The notes: generated from the sequence alone by a model not told the origin. A stretch of 64,000 nt of DNA from Burkholderia cepacia (GCF_029962485.1 NZ_CP073637.1:1860001-1924000); one strand, 5' to 3'. Positions 1 to 9,106 are shown, counted from the stretch's first letter. Translations and numbers: made by a program.

Positions 1-87
1 CATGATGCAGGGCGGACTCCGGTCGACGGAGCGGGGCCGCGCAAGCCGCGCCGGCGCATTGCCGCCCCGGTGCCGGAGGAGACACGC

Positions 88-1416
88 ATGTTGATTCATC
101 ATGTCGAGCCGTCGCTGCAGGACCTGACGGCCACCGAGCGGCGCGCGCCTGCGTATGCGTGGCTCGTGTTCGGACTGACCGTCGGGCTGCTGCTGTCGGA
201 CTACATGTCGAGGCAGGTGCTCAACGCGGTGTTTCCGCTGCTCAAGCACGCGTGGGCGCTGTCGGACACGCAGCTCGGTTCGCTCTCCGGCGTCGTCGCG
301 CTGCTGGTCGGATTGCTGACGTTTCCGCTGTCGGTCCTCGCCGACCGCTTCGGGCGCGTGCGCAGCATCGTACTGATGGCCGCGTTGTGGAGCGTCGCGA
401 CACTCGGTTGCGCGCTGTCGACCAACTACGCGGAAATGCTGGTCGCGCGCGGCCTCGTCGGGCTCGGTGAAGCCGCGTACGGCAGCGTCGGCGTCGCGCT
501 GATCCTCAGCATCTTTCCGGCCCGGCTGCGCGCGACGCTGACCGGCGCATTCATGGCAGGCGGCGCGTTCGGCTCGGTGTTCGGGATGGCGCTCGGCGGG
601 CTCGTCGGTGCACATCTCGGCTGGCGCTGGTCGTTCGGCGTGATGGCCGCGCTCGGCATCGTGCTGCTCGTCGCGTATCGCAGCGTGGTGACCGAGCGGC
701 GGCTCGCCGCGTGCCGCATCGAACCGTGCCGGCGCGACGCCGACGCGCCGCGCGACCTGCGCGGCAGCGTGCGTGCGCTGATGTCGGGGCTGTTCGCATC
801 GCGCTCGGTGATCTGCGCGTATCTCGGCAGCGGCCTGCACCTGTTCGTGCCGGGCGCGCTGTTCGCGTGGCTGCCGAGCTACCTGAACCGCTACTACGCG
901 ATGGCGCCCGACCGCGCGGCCGTGCTCGCGGCCGGCTTCGTGCTGATCGCGGGTGTCGGGATGGTCGGCTGCGGGATCGTCACCGACCGCGTCGGGCGCG
1001 CCGACGGCTCGCGCAAATGGCTGACCGCGATCGCCTATTGCGTATTGACGGGCATCTGCCTCGCGATCGCGTTCCGGCTGCCGCCGGGGCCGCTGCAGCT
1101 CGCGCTGATTTGCGCGGGCATGCTGGTCGGCGCGGGCGCGTCCGGCGCATCGGGTGCGATGGTCGCGAACCTGACGCCGGCCGCGATCCACGCGTCGGCC
1201 TTCGCGACACTCACGCTCGCGAACAACCTGCTCGGCATGGCGCCGGGCCCGCTGCTGACGGGGTGGGTCGCCGATCGCGCCGGTCTCGTCGGCGCACTTC
1301 AATGGATTGCCGTCGTGCCGCTCGCGGCCGCCGTGCTGTTCGCAATCGGACGCGCAAGTTACGCGGCCGATCTCACGCGCGTCGAACGTGAACGGCGCGC
1401 GTCTCAACTTTCCTGA
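88..1416 (+). CDS. MFS transporter
   Basis: A 442-residue inner-membrane transporter of the major facilitator superfamily. The sequence shows about 12 hydrophobic segments and the family loop motif between segments 2 and 3 (LADRFGRVRS, about residue 84). A charged loop near residues 205-235 separates the two six-helix halves. I chose the ATG at 88 rather than the in-frame GTG at 70 because a GGAGGAG ribosome site lies at 74-80, seven bases upstream. The substrate cannot be read from sequence; organic anions are common for this subgroup. The hydrolase at 1434 follows after 17 bp, so the two are probably co-transcribed. Confidence 0.9.
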   Translation: MLIHHVEPSLQDLTATERRAPAYAWLVFGLTVGLLLSDYMSRQVLNAVFPLLKHAWALSDTQLGSLSGVVALLVGLLTFPLSVLADRFGRVRSIVLMAALWSVATLGCALSTNYAEMLVARGLVGLGEAAYGSVGVALILSIFPARLRATLTGAFMAGGAFGSVFGMALGGLVGAHLGWRWSFGVMAALGIVLLVAYRSVVTERRLAACRIEPCRRDADAPRDLRGSVRALMSGLFASRSVICAYLGSGLHLFVPGALFAWLPSYLNRYYAMAPDRAAVLAAGFVLIAGVGMVGCGIVTDRVGRADGSRKWLTAIAYCVLTGICLAIAFRLPPGPLQLALICAGMLVGAGASGASGAMVANLTPAAIHASAFATLTLANNLLGMAPGPLLTGWVADRAGLVGALQWIAVVPLAAAVLFAIGRASYAADLTRVERERRASQLS

Positions 1417-1433
1417 ACCACCCCGGAGGCAGC

Positions 1434-2027
1434 ATGACCCTGGCGACCGCGCCCACCATCCTGATCGTGCCCGGCTTGCGCGATCACGTCGAAGACCACT
1501 GGCAGACGCATCTTGAACGGCGCTTGCCGAACGCGCGCTCCGTCGCGCCGCTCGAAGCCGACAAGCTGAGCCGCGCCGCACGCGTCGCGGCACTCGATGC
1601 GGCGCTCGCCGAGATCGACGGCCCGGTGATCCTGGTCGCGCACAGCGCGGGCGTGATGATTACCGTGCACTGGGCGCGTCAGGCCACGCGCGCGATTCAC
1701 GGCGCGCTGCTCGCGGCGCCGGCCGATCTCGATAGCCCGATGCCCGCCGGCTATCCGTCGCCCGACGCGATCGACGCACATGGCTGGACGCCCGTGCCGA
1801 TGCAGCGGCTGCCGTTCCCGAGCATCGTCGCCGCGAGCCGGAACGATCCGCTCGCGCGCTTCGAGCGCGCCGAGGCGTTCGCGGCCGGGTGGGGCAGCCA
1901 GCTTGTCGATCTCGGCGAAGTGGGGCACTTGAACCCGGCGTCCGGCTACGGCGAGTGGCGTGATGCGGAACGGTTGATCGAAGAGGTGAGGACGCTGGGT
2001 GAAGACGACTCACGCGTGAGGAACTGA
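1434..2027 (+). CDS. RBBP9/YdeN-type serine hydrolase
   Basis: A 197-residue alpha/beta hydrolase of the RBBP9/YdeN family, matching the usual size of about 190. Visible family features are the N-terminal strand with VPGLRDHVEDHWQ, the nucleophile elbow AHSAG (Ser about residue 71), the acid in ASRNDPLA and the catalytic His in GEVGHLNPASGYGEW. It is predicted cytoplasmic, with no signal peptide. The physiological substrate is unknown. It starts 17 bp after the MFS gene, behind a GGAGG ribosome site, and is probably in the same transcript. Confidence 0.9.
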   Translation: MTLATAPTILIVPGLRDHVEDHWQTHLERRLPNARSVAPLEADKLSRAARVAALDAALAEIDGPVILVAHSAGVMITVHWARQATRAIHGALLAAPADLDSPMPAGYPSPDAIDAHGWTPVPMQRLPFPSIVAASRNDPLARFERAEAFAAGWGSQLVDLGEVGHLNPASGYGEWRDAERLIEEVRTLGEDDSRVRN

Positions 2028-2164
2028 TACTCGGGCATCGTTTGCCGTCCTCCGGCCGTTTTCGTCCATTCATCGGACGCCATGAATGACAGCGACGCGA
2101 CCGCTACATCCGATTGACGAATATTCAGTCGATCGCTGTCGTTTTTTTGGGGCGGAATGCTGTC

Positions 2165-2338
2165 ATGGATACCAAACGAAAGGTGCTGTACGGCGTTGAG
2201 TTGAAACCCCGCACGATCGTCCGTCCCACCAACAAGGTCAAGGCTTCGTCCGAAGCCGAGAAGAGCGACGTGCTACGCGCGGCGCGAAAAGTCATTTCCG
2301 AACACCGCGATGTGTCGATCGCTCTAAAGGGCCGCTGA
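2165..2338 (+). CDS. Small hypothetical protein (57 aa)
   Basis: A short basic, Lys/Arg-rich open reading frame of 57 residues with no signal peptide or membrane segment. An upstream TTG at 2114 would extend it to 74 residues. The ATG at 2165 is better supported because a GGGGCGGA stretch lies about 8 bases upstream. I do not recognise a family. Codon use resembles the neighbours, so a real small gene is plausible but not proven. Confidence 0.5.
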   Translation: MDTKRKVLYGVELKPRTIVRPTNKVKASSEAEKSDVLRAARKVISEHRDVSIALKGR

Positions 2339-2526
2339 TTGAGCGGACCGGCCCAACGCTGACGGCACCGAGCCAGTCGGAGGCCCGTTGAATCCACTTC
2401 GCCAGGATTGACCCAATGGAGATATGACGTCGCAAGACGACAGCGTGCCCAGCCGCGATCCCCGGCCTATCTTGCCCGGTAACCAAATTATCATCCACCG
2501 GAAGGTGTTTGTCAGGGAAAGTCCCG

Positions 2527-2547
2527 CCCCGGGCTGCTCGGGTTTTT
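2527..2547 (+). terminator. Possible weak terminator
   Basis: A short CCCG...CGGG stem directly followed by five T residues lies between the small gene ending at 2338 and the ABC operon at 2623. The stem is only four to five pairs, so termination here is tentative. The rest of the 284-bp gap shows no gene. Confidence 0.3.
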
Positions 2548-2622
2548 GTTGACCGACATCGTATAACGCCGTCATGATTTCCTGAAAAGAAAGGTCCCAT
2601 CCACCGACCGAAGTGAGGAGAC

Positions 2623-3789
2623 ATGAACACCACCACGATCGCTCGCCGTGTCCGCCGGATCGCACTCGCACTGGGTTTCACGCTGTCTGCCGCGGCGGCC
2701 GTCGCGGCTCCCGTGTCGCTGAATATCGTCGATGTGGCGGGCAACCTGCAGCTCACGCAGAAGGCCATCGAGGCGTTCCGGGACAAGAACCCGACCCTCG
2801 TGTCGAATGTCACGTTCACGAATGCGCCGGCGCCGCAGCTGCCGGGCAAGATCAAGGCGATGCAGGCGGCGGGGCGCTCCGACATCGACCTCGTGCTGAC
2901 GGGCACCGACGCACTCGCCGCCGGCATCGAACAGAACCTGTGGCTCAAGCTCCTGCCCGACGACGCGGCCGCGTTCCCCGGCGTGCTCGACAGATACGCG
3001 CCCGGCCCGCGCAAGATGCAGGACCTCGCGCAGGGCTTCGGCCTCGAAGTCACCTACATGCCGGCCGGCCCGCTGCTCGAATACAACCCGGCGAAGGTCA
3101 GCGACCCGCCGAAGACGCCCGATCAACTGCTCGCCTGGTGCAAGGCGCACCCGAACAAGCTGATCTACGCGCGCCCGGCGAACTCGGGCCCCGGCCGCAC
3201 GTTCCTGATGGGGCTGCCGTACGTGCTCGGCGACAAGAATCCGCAGGATCCGATCAACGGCTGGGACAAGACCTGGGCGTTCCTGAAGGCATTGAACGAC
3301 TGCGTGCCGTACTACCCGGGCGGCACGTCGGCGGTGATGAAGGAGCTCGGCGAAGGTACGCGCGACATGACCGTGACCGTCACGGGCTGGGACCTCAACC
3401 CGCGCGCGCTCGGCATCGTGCCGGCCGAGTTCAGGATCCAGGCGTTCGACAACATGACGTGGGTCAACGACGCGCACTACATGGTGATCCCGAAGGGTGT
3501 GCCGAAGGAAAAGCTCGACGTGCTGTTCAAGCTGATGAACTTCCTGCTCGAACCGGCGCAGCAGGCCATGACGTACGACGACGGCTACTTCTATCCGGGC
3601 CCGGCGGTCAAGGGCGTGACGCTCGAGATGGCCCCCGCGCACAGCCAGGAAGTCGTGCGCAAGTTCGGCCGCCCCGAGTACGCGAAGCTGCTCGCCGAGC
3701 GCCCGCACGTGCAGCCGCTCAGTGCGCAGGCGATGGTTGCCGCGTTCCAGAAATGGGATCGCGAGATCGGTTCGCAGAAGTCGAAGTGA
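2623..3789 (+). CDS. ABC transporter substrate-binding protein (PotD-like)
   Basis: A 388-residue periplasmic binding protein of the extracellular solute-binding family that includes PotD and Fe(III)-type receptors. A clear Sec signal peptide (Arg-rich start, hydrophobic core, Ala-X-Ala site near residue 28) precedes the mature domain. It opens a four-gene operon with the ATPase at 3839 and permeases at 4915 and 5784. The start is fixed by GAGGAG seven bases before the ATG. The operon order (binding protein, ATPase, two permeases) is typical for polyamine-like or small organic ligands. The actual ligand is inferred only at that level. Confidence 0.88.
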   Translation: MNTTTIARRVRRIALALGFTLSAAAAVAAPVSLNIVDVAGNLQLTQKAIEAFRDKNPTLVSNVTFTNAPAPQLPGKIKAMQAAGRSDIDLVLTGTDALAAGIEQNLWLKLLPDDAAAFPGVLDRYAPGPRKMQDLAQGFGLEVTYMPAGPLLEYNPAKVSDPPKTPDQLLAWCKAHPNKLIYARPANSGPGRTFLMGLPYVLGDKNPQDPINGWDKTWAFLKALNDCVPYYPGGTSAVMKELGEGTRDMTVTVTGWDLNPRALGIVPAEFRIQAFDNMTWVNDAHYMVIPKGVPKEKLDVLFKLMNFLLEPAQQAMTYDDGYFYPGPAVKGVTLEMAPAHSQEVVRKFGRPEYAKLLAERPHVQPLSAQAMVAAFQKWDREIGSQKSK

Positions 3790-3838
3790 CGCCTGAACCG
3801 GCGGGCGCCACGGCGCCCGCGTCGATGGAGTTCGCGCA

Positions 3839-4918
3839 ATGAAGCACAGTTTCGAACGGTTGCGGCTCGACGGCGTGTGTCGCAGTTTCACCAATGCGCA
3901 AGGCGCGCAGGTCGCCGCGCTGAACGGGCTCGATCTCGAGATCCGGCGCGGCGAATTCATCGCGCTGCTCGGCCCGTCGGGCTGTGGCAAGTCCACCGCG
4001 CTGAACTGCATCGCGGGGCTCCAGCCGCTGACGAGCGGTGGCATCTGGCTCGACGACACGCGCATCGACGTGCTGCCACCCGAGCGGCGTGGCTTCGGGA
4101 TGGTGTTCCAGAACTACGCGCTGTTTCCGCACATGTCGGTGCTCGACAACGTCGGCTTCGGCCTCAAGATGCGCGGCATGCCTAAGCAGGAAGCGCGGCG
4201 GCGCGCGCACCAGGCGCTCGAACTCGTGCAGCTCGTCGGCCACGAGGGCAAGCTGCCGGGGCAACTGTCGGGCGGGCAGCAGCAGCGCGTCGCGATTGCG
4301 CGCGCGATCGTGATCGAGCCGCCGCTCGTGCTGATGGACGAACCGCTGTCGAACCTCGACACGAAGCTGCGCATCGAGATGCGCGCCGAGATCCGCCGCA
4401 TCCACACGCAGCTCGAACGCGCGACGATCTACGTGACGCACGACCAGGACGAAGCGTTGTCGATGGCCGACCGCATCGTCGTGATGAAGGAGGGCGTCGT
4501 GCAGCAGGTCGCGTCGCCGAAAGACGTCTATACGCGCCCGCACAACCTGCACGTCGCGCGCTTCATGGGCTACCGCAACGTGCTGCCGTTCGCGCTCGAA
4601 GGAATGGCCGGCGATCACGTCCGGGTCGCCGCCGGCGGCGTAGAGCTCACGGGCGTACCGATGGCCGGCTTCGACGCGAAGGATGTCGTGGTCGCGCTGC
4701 GCCCCGACGACATCGAGCGCGCGGACGAAAGCGGCGACAACGCGTTCGACGCGACCGTCGAAACGGTCGAATACGGCGGCCGCGACTCGCTGATCCGTGC
4801 GGTCACGCCGTTCGGCGCGATCTGGGCGCGCGTCGCCGGCGAATTCGCGGAAGGCGAGCGGTTGCGGCTGCGCATCGCGCCTGCGCGTACGCTCGTCTAC
4901 GCAGCGGAGCCGACATGA
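3839..4918 (+). CDS. ABC transporter ATP-binding protein (PotA-like)
   Basis: A 359-residue ATPase of the PotA/MalK class. Visible parts in order are Walker A (GPSGCGKST, about residue 46), a Q-loop in VFQNYALFPHM, the signature LSGGQQQR (about 142), Walker B (LVLMDEPLSNLD), the switch His in VTHDQDEAL, and a C-terminal TOBE-type regulatory domain from about residue 240. It powers uptake through the two permeases that follow. Its stop overlaps the next start by four bases (ATGA), indicating translational coupling. Confidence 0.93.
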   Translation: MKHSFERLRLDGVCRSFTNAQGAQVAALNGLDLEIRRGEFIALLGPSGCGKSTALNCIAGLQPLTSGGIWLDDTRIDVLPPERRGFGMVFQNYALFPHMSVLDNVGFGLKMRGMPKQEARRRAHQALELVQLVGHEGKLPGQLSGGQQQRVAIARAIVIEPPLVLMDEPLSNLDTKLRIEMRAEIRRIHTQLERATIYVTHDQDEALSMADRIVVMKEGVVQQVASPKDVYTRPHNLHVARFMGYRNVLPFALEGMAGDHVRVAAGGVELTGVPMAGFDAKDVVVALRPDDIERADESGDNAFDATVETVEYGGRDSLIRAVTPFGAIWARVAGEFAEGERLRLRIAPARTLVYAAEPT

Positions 4919-5784
4919 GCACGCTCGCGTCCGGCACGCCGCGCGACGCGAAGGCCTGGCTCGTCACGCCCGCGCTCGCGTTCATCGCCGCGCTGTTCAT
5001 CTATCCGTTCGCGTACGGCCTCGTGCTGTCGTTCCAGCCGGTGAACGGCGGCGGCGCGCTCGCGAACTACGTGCAGTTCTTCACCGATACCGCGATGTGG
5101 CCGACCGTGCTCGTCACGCTGAAGCTCGCGGTACCTGCCACGCTGCTCAACGTCGGCATCGCGGTGCCCGTCGCGTTTGCACTGCGCCGCCATTCGCCGT
5201 ACCAGAAGTTCGTCACGACGCTGCTCGTGATTCCCGTCACGCTCGGCACGGTGCTCGTCGCCGACGGGATGCTCACGTATTTCGGGCCGAACGGCTGGTT
5301 CCCGCAGGCGCTGCAGGGGCTGCACCTGTACACCGACGAAGTGCGCCTCACGCACAACTACTGGGGCGTGCTGCTGTCGCTGATCGTGTCGGGCTTTCCG
5401 TTCGCGTTTCTGCTGATGCTGTCGTACATCAGCGGCATCGACCCGACGCTCGCGCGCGCAGCGGCCACGCTCGGCGCGAACCCGTGGCAGCAGTTCCGGC
5501 AGATCTACCTGCCGCTGCTCGTGCCGGGGCTGACGATGGCTGCGTGCCTGTCGTTCGTGCAGGCTTTCTCGGTGTTCCCGTCGGCCGTGCTGCTCGGCGC
5601 GCCGGCCGGGCCGACGCGCGTGATCTCGATCGCGGCGGCCGAAGCCGCGTTCGAGAGCTACGACTATTCGCTCGCGTCGGCGATCGCGATCGTGATGGGC
5701 TTCGTCCAGCTGCTGGTGGTCGCGTCGATGCTCGGCGCGCGCCGCTTCTTCTATACGGGCGCGGTGACGGGAGGCAAGGGCTGA
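4915..5784 (+). CDS. ABC transporter permease (first)
   Basis: A 289-residue inner-membrane permease of the binding-protein-dependent transport family. It has about six membrane segments and the cytoplasmic EAA-type loop (ARAAATLGANPWQQF, about residue 180) that docks on the ATPase. It overlaps the ATPase gene by four bases and the next permease by one. It is the PotB-like subunit of the importer begun at 2623. Confidence 0.9.
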   Translation: MSTLASGTPRDAKAWLVTPALAFIAALFIYPFAYGLVLSFQPVNGGGALANYVQFFTDTAMWPTVLVTLKLAVPATLLNVGIAVPVAFALRRHSPYQKFVTTLLVIPVTLGTVLVADGMLTYFGPNGWFPQALQGLHLYTDEVRLTHNYWGVLLSLIVSGFPFAFLLMLSYISGIDPTLARAAATLGANPWQQFRQIYLPLLVPGLTMAACLSFVQAFSVFPSAVLLGAPAGPTRVISIAAAEAAFESYDYSLASAIAIVMGFVQLLVVASMLGARRFFYTGAVTGGKG

Positions 5785-6707
5785 TGGCGACCGACAACCA
5801 TGCCGCTCGCGCGTGGCCGCCGAAACCCGACGCGCCCGACGCACGGCCCGTCGACGCAGGGAAACCGCACCGGATGAAAAGCAACCTCGCCGGTCGTGCG
5901 TGGAAGGCGCTCGTCTGGGGGCTGATGGCGTTCTTCCTGCTGAACGTGCTGCTGCTGATCGCGACCGTCGCGGTGAACTCGGTCGCGACGCGCTGGTTCG
6001 GCACGCCGCTGCCGCAGGGCTTCACGCTGCACTGGTACGCGAAGGCGTGGGAGGACTTCCAGCTCGCGAGCGTGCTGTGGGTGACCGTCGAGGTCGTCGG
6101 CGCGGTCGTGCTGCTGTCGATCGCGCTCGGCGTGCCGGCCGCGTATGCGCTCGCGCGCGTGCAGTTCCGCGGCAAGCGCTTCGCGCTGCTGGTGTTCCTG
6201 CTGCCGCTGATGGTGCCGCCCGTCACGTACGGGATTCCGATGGCGACCGTGATGTACAAGGTCGGGCTCGCCGGCACGCTGCCCGGCGTGATCCTCGCGA
6301 ACCTCGTGCCGGCGCTGCCGTTCGTGATCCTCGTGATGACGCCGTTCATCGAGCAGATCGACCCGAACCTCGAAGCCGCCGCGCGCATCTTCGGCGCGAA
6401 CACGTGGCGCTATTTCCGCTACGTGCTGCTGCCGCTGCTGGTGCCCGGCATGCTCGCGGCCGGGTTGCTCGTGCTGGTGCGCACGATCGGGATGTTCGAG
6501 CTGACGTTCTTCACCGCGGGGCCGAGCACGCAGACGCTCGTCGTCGCGCTGTATTACGCGGTGTTCTCGACCGGCGTGCGCGCGCCGCAGTCGATCGACG
6601 CGATGGCGATGATCTACATGGCCATCACGCTCGTATGGGTCGTGATCGCGCTGCAGTTCGTGAGCCCGACGCAGCTGGTCAGCCGCGTGAAGCAGGAGCG
6701 CCAGTAG
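5784..6707 (+). CDS. ABC transporter permease (second)
   Basis: A 307-residue PotC-like permease, the second membrane subunit of the importer. The first 30 residues are hydrophilic and Pro/Asp-rich, followed by six membrane segments. The EAA loop is EAAARIFGANTWRYF (about residue 197). The ATG at 5784 overlaps the previous stop (TGATG). An internal ATG at 5874 would give a protein without the hydrophilic tail and cannot be excluded. The operon ends here; no clear terminator follows. Confidence 0.88.
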   Translation: MATDNHAARAWPPKPDAPDARPVDAGKPHRMKSNLAGRAWKALVWGLMAFFLLNVLLLIATVAVNSVATRWFGTPLPQGFTLHWYAKAWEDFQLASVLWVTVEVVGAVVLLSIALGVPAAYALARVQFRGKRFALLVFLLPLMVPPVTYGIPMATVMYKVGLAGTLPGVILANLVPALPFVILVMTPFIEQIDPNLEAAARIFGANTWRYFRYVLLPLLVPGMLAAGLLVLVRTIGMFELTFFTAGPSTQTLVVALYYAVFSTGVRAPQSIDAMAMIYMAITLVWVVIALQFVSPTQLVSRVKQERQ

Positions 6708-6821
6708 GCGAGGGCGTCGCACGGTCGTGCCGGGCATCCGTGCAATTGGTTACAAATGGATACCGCGCCCGGCGCGCGGACGTTGCAGACTACGCGGCGT
6801 TCCCCCGATCGACGGATATCC

Positions 6822-7259
6822 ATGAAGTTTCACACGCTGCTGACACTCGCCGGCGCATCGACGCTGCTGGCTGCCTGCAACCTGCTCCACGACGGCCCCG
6901 GATCGGGCGACGTCGACGCGGCCGTGCGCCACGCGCTCGAGGCGGAAAACCACGGCGGCCTGAACGCGCTGTTCGGCCAGCCGCTGCCGGTCTCGGCCGA
7001 TGTCGTGTCGGCCAAGCCCGACGGCGACTGCAAGAAGCTCGGCGATCGCACGTACTCGTGCGATGTCGTCGTCACATGGCGCAATGCCGATTACTCGCCG
7101 TCGCGCGCGAACCTGACCTTCGTGAAGGCCGCCGACGGCTCGTGGCAGACGTCGGGCGTCGATGCGGCGCTCGTGACGGGCACCGCGAAATCGCTGATCG
7201 ACCACATCGGCAAGGCGTGGCCGGGCAATGCGGCAAGCGGCGCGTCGGCGCCGCAGTGA
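6822..7259 (+). CDS. Hypothetical lipoprotein
   Basis: A 145-residue probable lipoprotein. The N-terminus has a short hydrophobic core ending in a lipobox (LLAAC, Cys at residue 19), so the mature protein should be lipid-anchored in the envelope. The rest has two further Cys residues near 67 and 75 and no recognised domain; the fold resembles small secreted domains but I cannot assign it. The ATG at 6822 is chosen because it gives the signal peptide; the upstream ATG at 6756 adds only a basic leader. It appears monocistronic. Confidence 0.75.
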   Translation: MKFHTLLTLAGASTLLAACNLLHDGPGSGDVDAAVRHALEAENHGGLNALFGQPLPVSADVVSAKPDGDCKKLGDRTYSCDVVVTWRNADYSPSRANLTFVKAADGSWQTSGVDAALVTGTAKSLIDHIGKAWPGNAASGASAPQ

Positions 7260-7414
7260 CGCACTGACGCGCCGGCGGCCAGTCTTCTTTCCCTTCTCCC
7301 GGTACGCGGCCTCGTCCTGGCGGGCCGCACCGTCTCGCGATTCGCGCTAAAAAAGGGCGCGAGCATCTGGCCCGATCTCGATTGAATGCATTCTCGGTAT
7401 GCGGGCTGGCTTAT

Positions 7415-7442
7415 AGGGAAAACCCTTATTTCGAGATATAAT
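7415..7442 (+). promoter_or_regulatory. Palindrome and -10-like element before the small membrane gene
   Basis: The palindrome AGGGAAAACCCT (7415-7426) stands 10 bp upstream of a perfect TATAAT (7437-7442), which is 25 bp before the ATG at 7468. A matching -35 is not obvious; the palindrome occupies its place, which fits an activator or repressor site. This is inference from layout. Confidence 0.45.
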
Positions 7443-7467
7443 CACGGCCTAAGAGAAAGGTCGAACC

Positions 7468-7680
7468 ATGCCTGAACGTTTCCAAACCCTTGAAAAATTT
7501 GTGTTTTCCCTCGTCGTGATGTCCGCCGTGATGTGCTCGGCATTCCTCGCGTACGAGCGTCACCCCGAGATCAAGATCGCGCTGCACGAAGGCGAAGCGC
7601 TGATGCGCGAGAGCGCCAAGTACTCGGTCATCTGCTCGCCGTCCAAGGTCGATCCTTGCGTCGAGATGTCCGCATACTGA
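7468..7680 (+). CDS. Small membrane-anchored protein (70 aa)
   Basis: A 70-residue protein with one hydrophobic segment at about residues 13-30 and a short polar C-terminus carrying two Cys residues (ICSPSKVDPC) that could pair in the periplasm. A ribosome site (AGAGAAAGG) precedes the ATG. I do not recognise a family. A strong promoter-like element and a downstream terminator at 7830 make this an independent transcript. Confidence 0.65.
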   Translation: MPERFQTLEKFVFSLVVMSAVMCSAFLAYERHPEIKIALHEGEALMRESAKYSVICSPSKVDPCVEMSAY

Positions 7681-7829
7681 GTGTCGTTTCGGCGTTGCCC
7701 CACGTCATCGTCGGTCTGAATTCCCTGAAGTAGCGCTCATCAGGTATTCGGAAACCGGTCGCGAGACAGGGCCGATGCACGAACCCGTTACGTGCCGAGT
7801 CGCTGGCGTAAGCAGCGCCCGAATTCAGC

Positions 7830-7870
7830 CGGCCCCGCTTCGAGCAATCGAGCGGGGCCGTTCTGTTTTT
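7830..7870. terminator. Bidirectional terminator
   Basis: A GC-rich hairpin (CGGCCCCGCT...AGCGGGGCCG, one bulged base, GCAA loop) is followed by TTCTGTTTTT. It lies between the plus-strand small gene ending at 7680 and the minus-strand dehydrogenase ending at 7881, so it probably serves both. Confidence 0.75.
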
Positions 7871-7880
7871 GCGTGCGGCG

Positions 7881-8846
7881 CTACACGACATGCCGCGGCT
7901 CGCCGCCGACGAACGCGGTAACGTTGTCGACGAGTTGATCGGCGAGCGCCTGCATCGCCTCGTCGCTCGCCCACGCGACATGCGGTGTCAGGATGAACGC
8001 CGGATGCGACAGGATCGCGTGGAACGGATGCGTGGCCGGCAGCGGCTCTTGCGTGACCACGTCGAACCCCGCGCCCGCGATCTGCCCCGACTGCACTGCG
8101 TCGACGAGCGCGCTTTCGTCCACGAGCCCGCCGCGCGCGGTATTGATCAGCAGCGGCCGGCGCGCCATGCGCGCGAACGCGTCCGCATCGATCAGGTGCC
8201 GCGTCGCGGGCGTGAGCGGACAGTGCAGCGTGATCACGTCGCTGTCGCGCAGCAGCGTGTCGAGCGGCACATGGTCGCCGCCCGAGGTCTCGCCGTGCGC
8301 CGCGAACAGGACGCGCATGTCGAGCGCACGGGCGATGCCGGCCACCGCGCGGCCGAGCACGCCGTCGCCGACGATCCCGAGCGTCGAGCCGGCCAGGTCG
8401 CGGATCGGGTGATCGAAGAAGCAGAACTGTCCGCTGTCGAGCCAGCGTCCCGCGCGCACCGCGTCGCGATAGGCAACGAGACTGCGGCGCAGCGCGAAGA
8501 TCAGCGCGAACGTGTGCTCCGGCACCGTGCGGACCGCATAGCCGCGAATATTGCTCACGACGATGGCGCGCGCCGCACACGCATCGAGATCGACGATGTC
8601 CGTGCCGGTCGCGGCGATCGCGATCATCCGCAGTTGCCTGGCATCGGCCAGCGCCGCCGCGTCGAGCCGCACCTTGTTGGTCACGACGATGTCCGCGTCG
8701 CCGATGCGCGCGGCGATCTCGTGCGCGGCCGTCCGGTCGAACGTCTGCATCACGTGCGGAAACGGGAACGGCTTCAGCACGGTCTGCGGCGACAGCGTCG
8801 CACGGTCGAGAAACACGATCTTCGCGGGAGAGGAATCAGAAAACAT
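7881..8846 (-). CDS. D-2-hydroxyacid dehydrogenase
   Basis: A 321-residue NAD(P)-dependent D-isomer-specific 2-hydroxyacid dehydrogenase that interconverts a 2-oxoacid and a D-2-hydroxyacid. The Rossmann motif GIVGDGVLGRAV is near residue 151. The catalytic Arg is in NTARGGLVDE, the Glu in TQEPLP and the His in TPHVAW. It resembles hydroxypyruvate/glycerate-type enzymes. The ATG at 8846 removes a 22-residue Arg/Pro-rich leader present from the farther start at 8912. It is divergent from the CoA-transferase gene at 9107; the shared region holds two similar inverted repeats. Confidence 0.9.
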   Translation of the reverse strand: MFSDSSPAKIVFLDRATLSPQTVLKPFPFPHVMQTFDRTAAHEIAARIGDADIVVTNKVRLDAAALADARQLRMIAIAATGTDIVDLDACAARAIVVSNIRGYAVRTVPEHTFALIFALRRSLVAYRDAVRAGRWLDSGQFCFFDHPIRDLAGSTLGIVGDGVLGRAVAGIARALDMRVLFAAHGETSGGDHVPLDTLLRDSDVITLHCPLTPATRHLIDADAFARMARRPLLINTARGGLVDESALVDAVQSGQIAGAGFDVVTQEPLPATHPFHAILSHPAFILTPHVAWASDEAMQALADQLVDNVTAFVGGEPRHVV

Positions 8847-8938
8847 GGCGGGTCTCGCTGACAGGCGCCCGGTGGCGCGAAACGGCTTCGATTCTGCCGG
8901 CGGCGCGCGCATCGTCGTTTGACCGTTGCGCGAGCGCG

Positions 8939-8955
8939 CTTTCCCGAATGGAAAG
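8939..8955. promoter_or_regulatory. Inverted repeat TTTCC-N5-GGAAA (site 1)
   Basis: CTTTCC and GGAAAG face each other across five bases, followed by GCTGG. A second, longer copy is centred 65 bp away at 9003-9021 with the same GGAAAGGCTGG tail. Both lie between the divergent dehydrogenase and CoA-transferase genes, the usual place for a shared operator. No regulator can be assigned from sequence alone. Confidence 0.5.
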
Positions 8956-9002
8956 GCTGGCTCCCCGCACGACCGCCGTCGCGACGCACGTGCCGCCGCG
9001 CG

Positions 9003-9021
9003 CCTTTCCGTTTCGGAAAGG
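9003..9021. promoter_or_regulatory. Inverted repeat CCTTTCCG-TTT-CGGAAAGG (site 2)
   Basis: A perfect 8-bp inverted repeat with a three-base spacer, 86 bp before the CoA-transferase ATG. It is related to the site at 8939 and is probably part of one control region for both divergent genes. Confidence 0.6.
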
Positions 9022-9106
9022 CTGGTTGAGCATCGATCGATTTTCGCGGCGCGCGAACGCCGTCATGATCGCCGTCATCGATCCCACGATTTCATCGGAG
9101 ACAGCC

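Noticed and set aside
2572..4065. 497-codon minus-strand frame across the ABC binding protein
   Set aside because: It is Arg/His-rich and opposite well-supported genes with signal peptide and Walker motifs.
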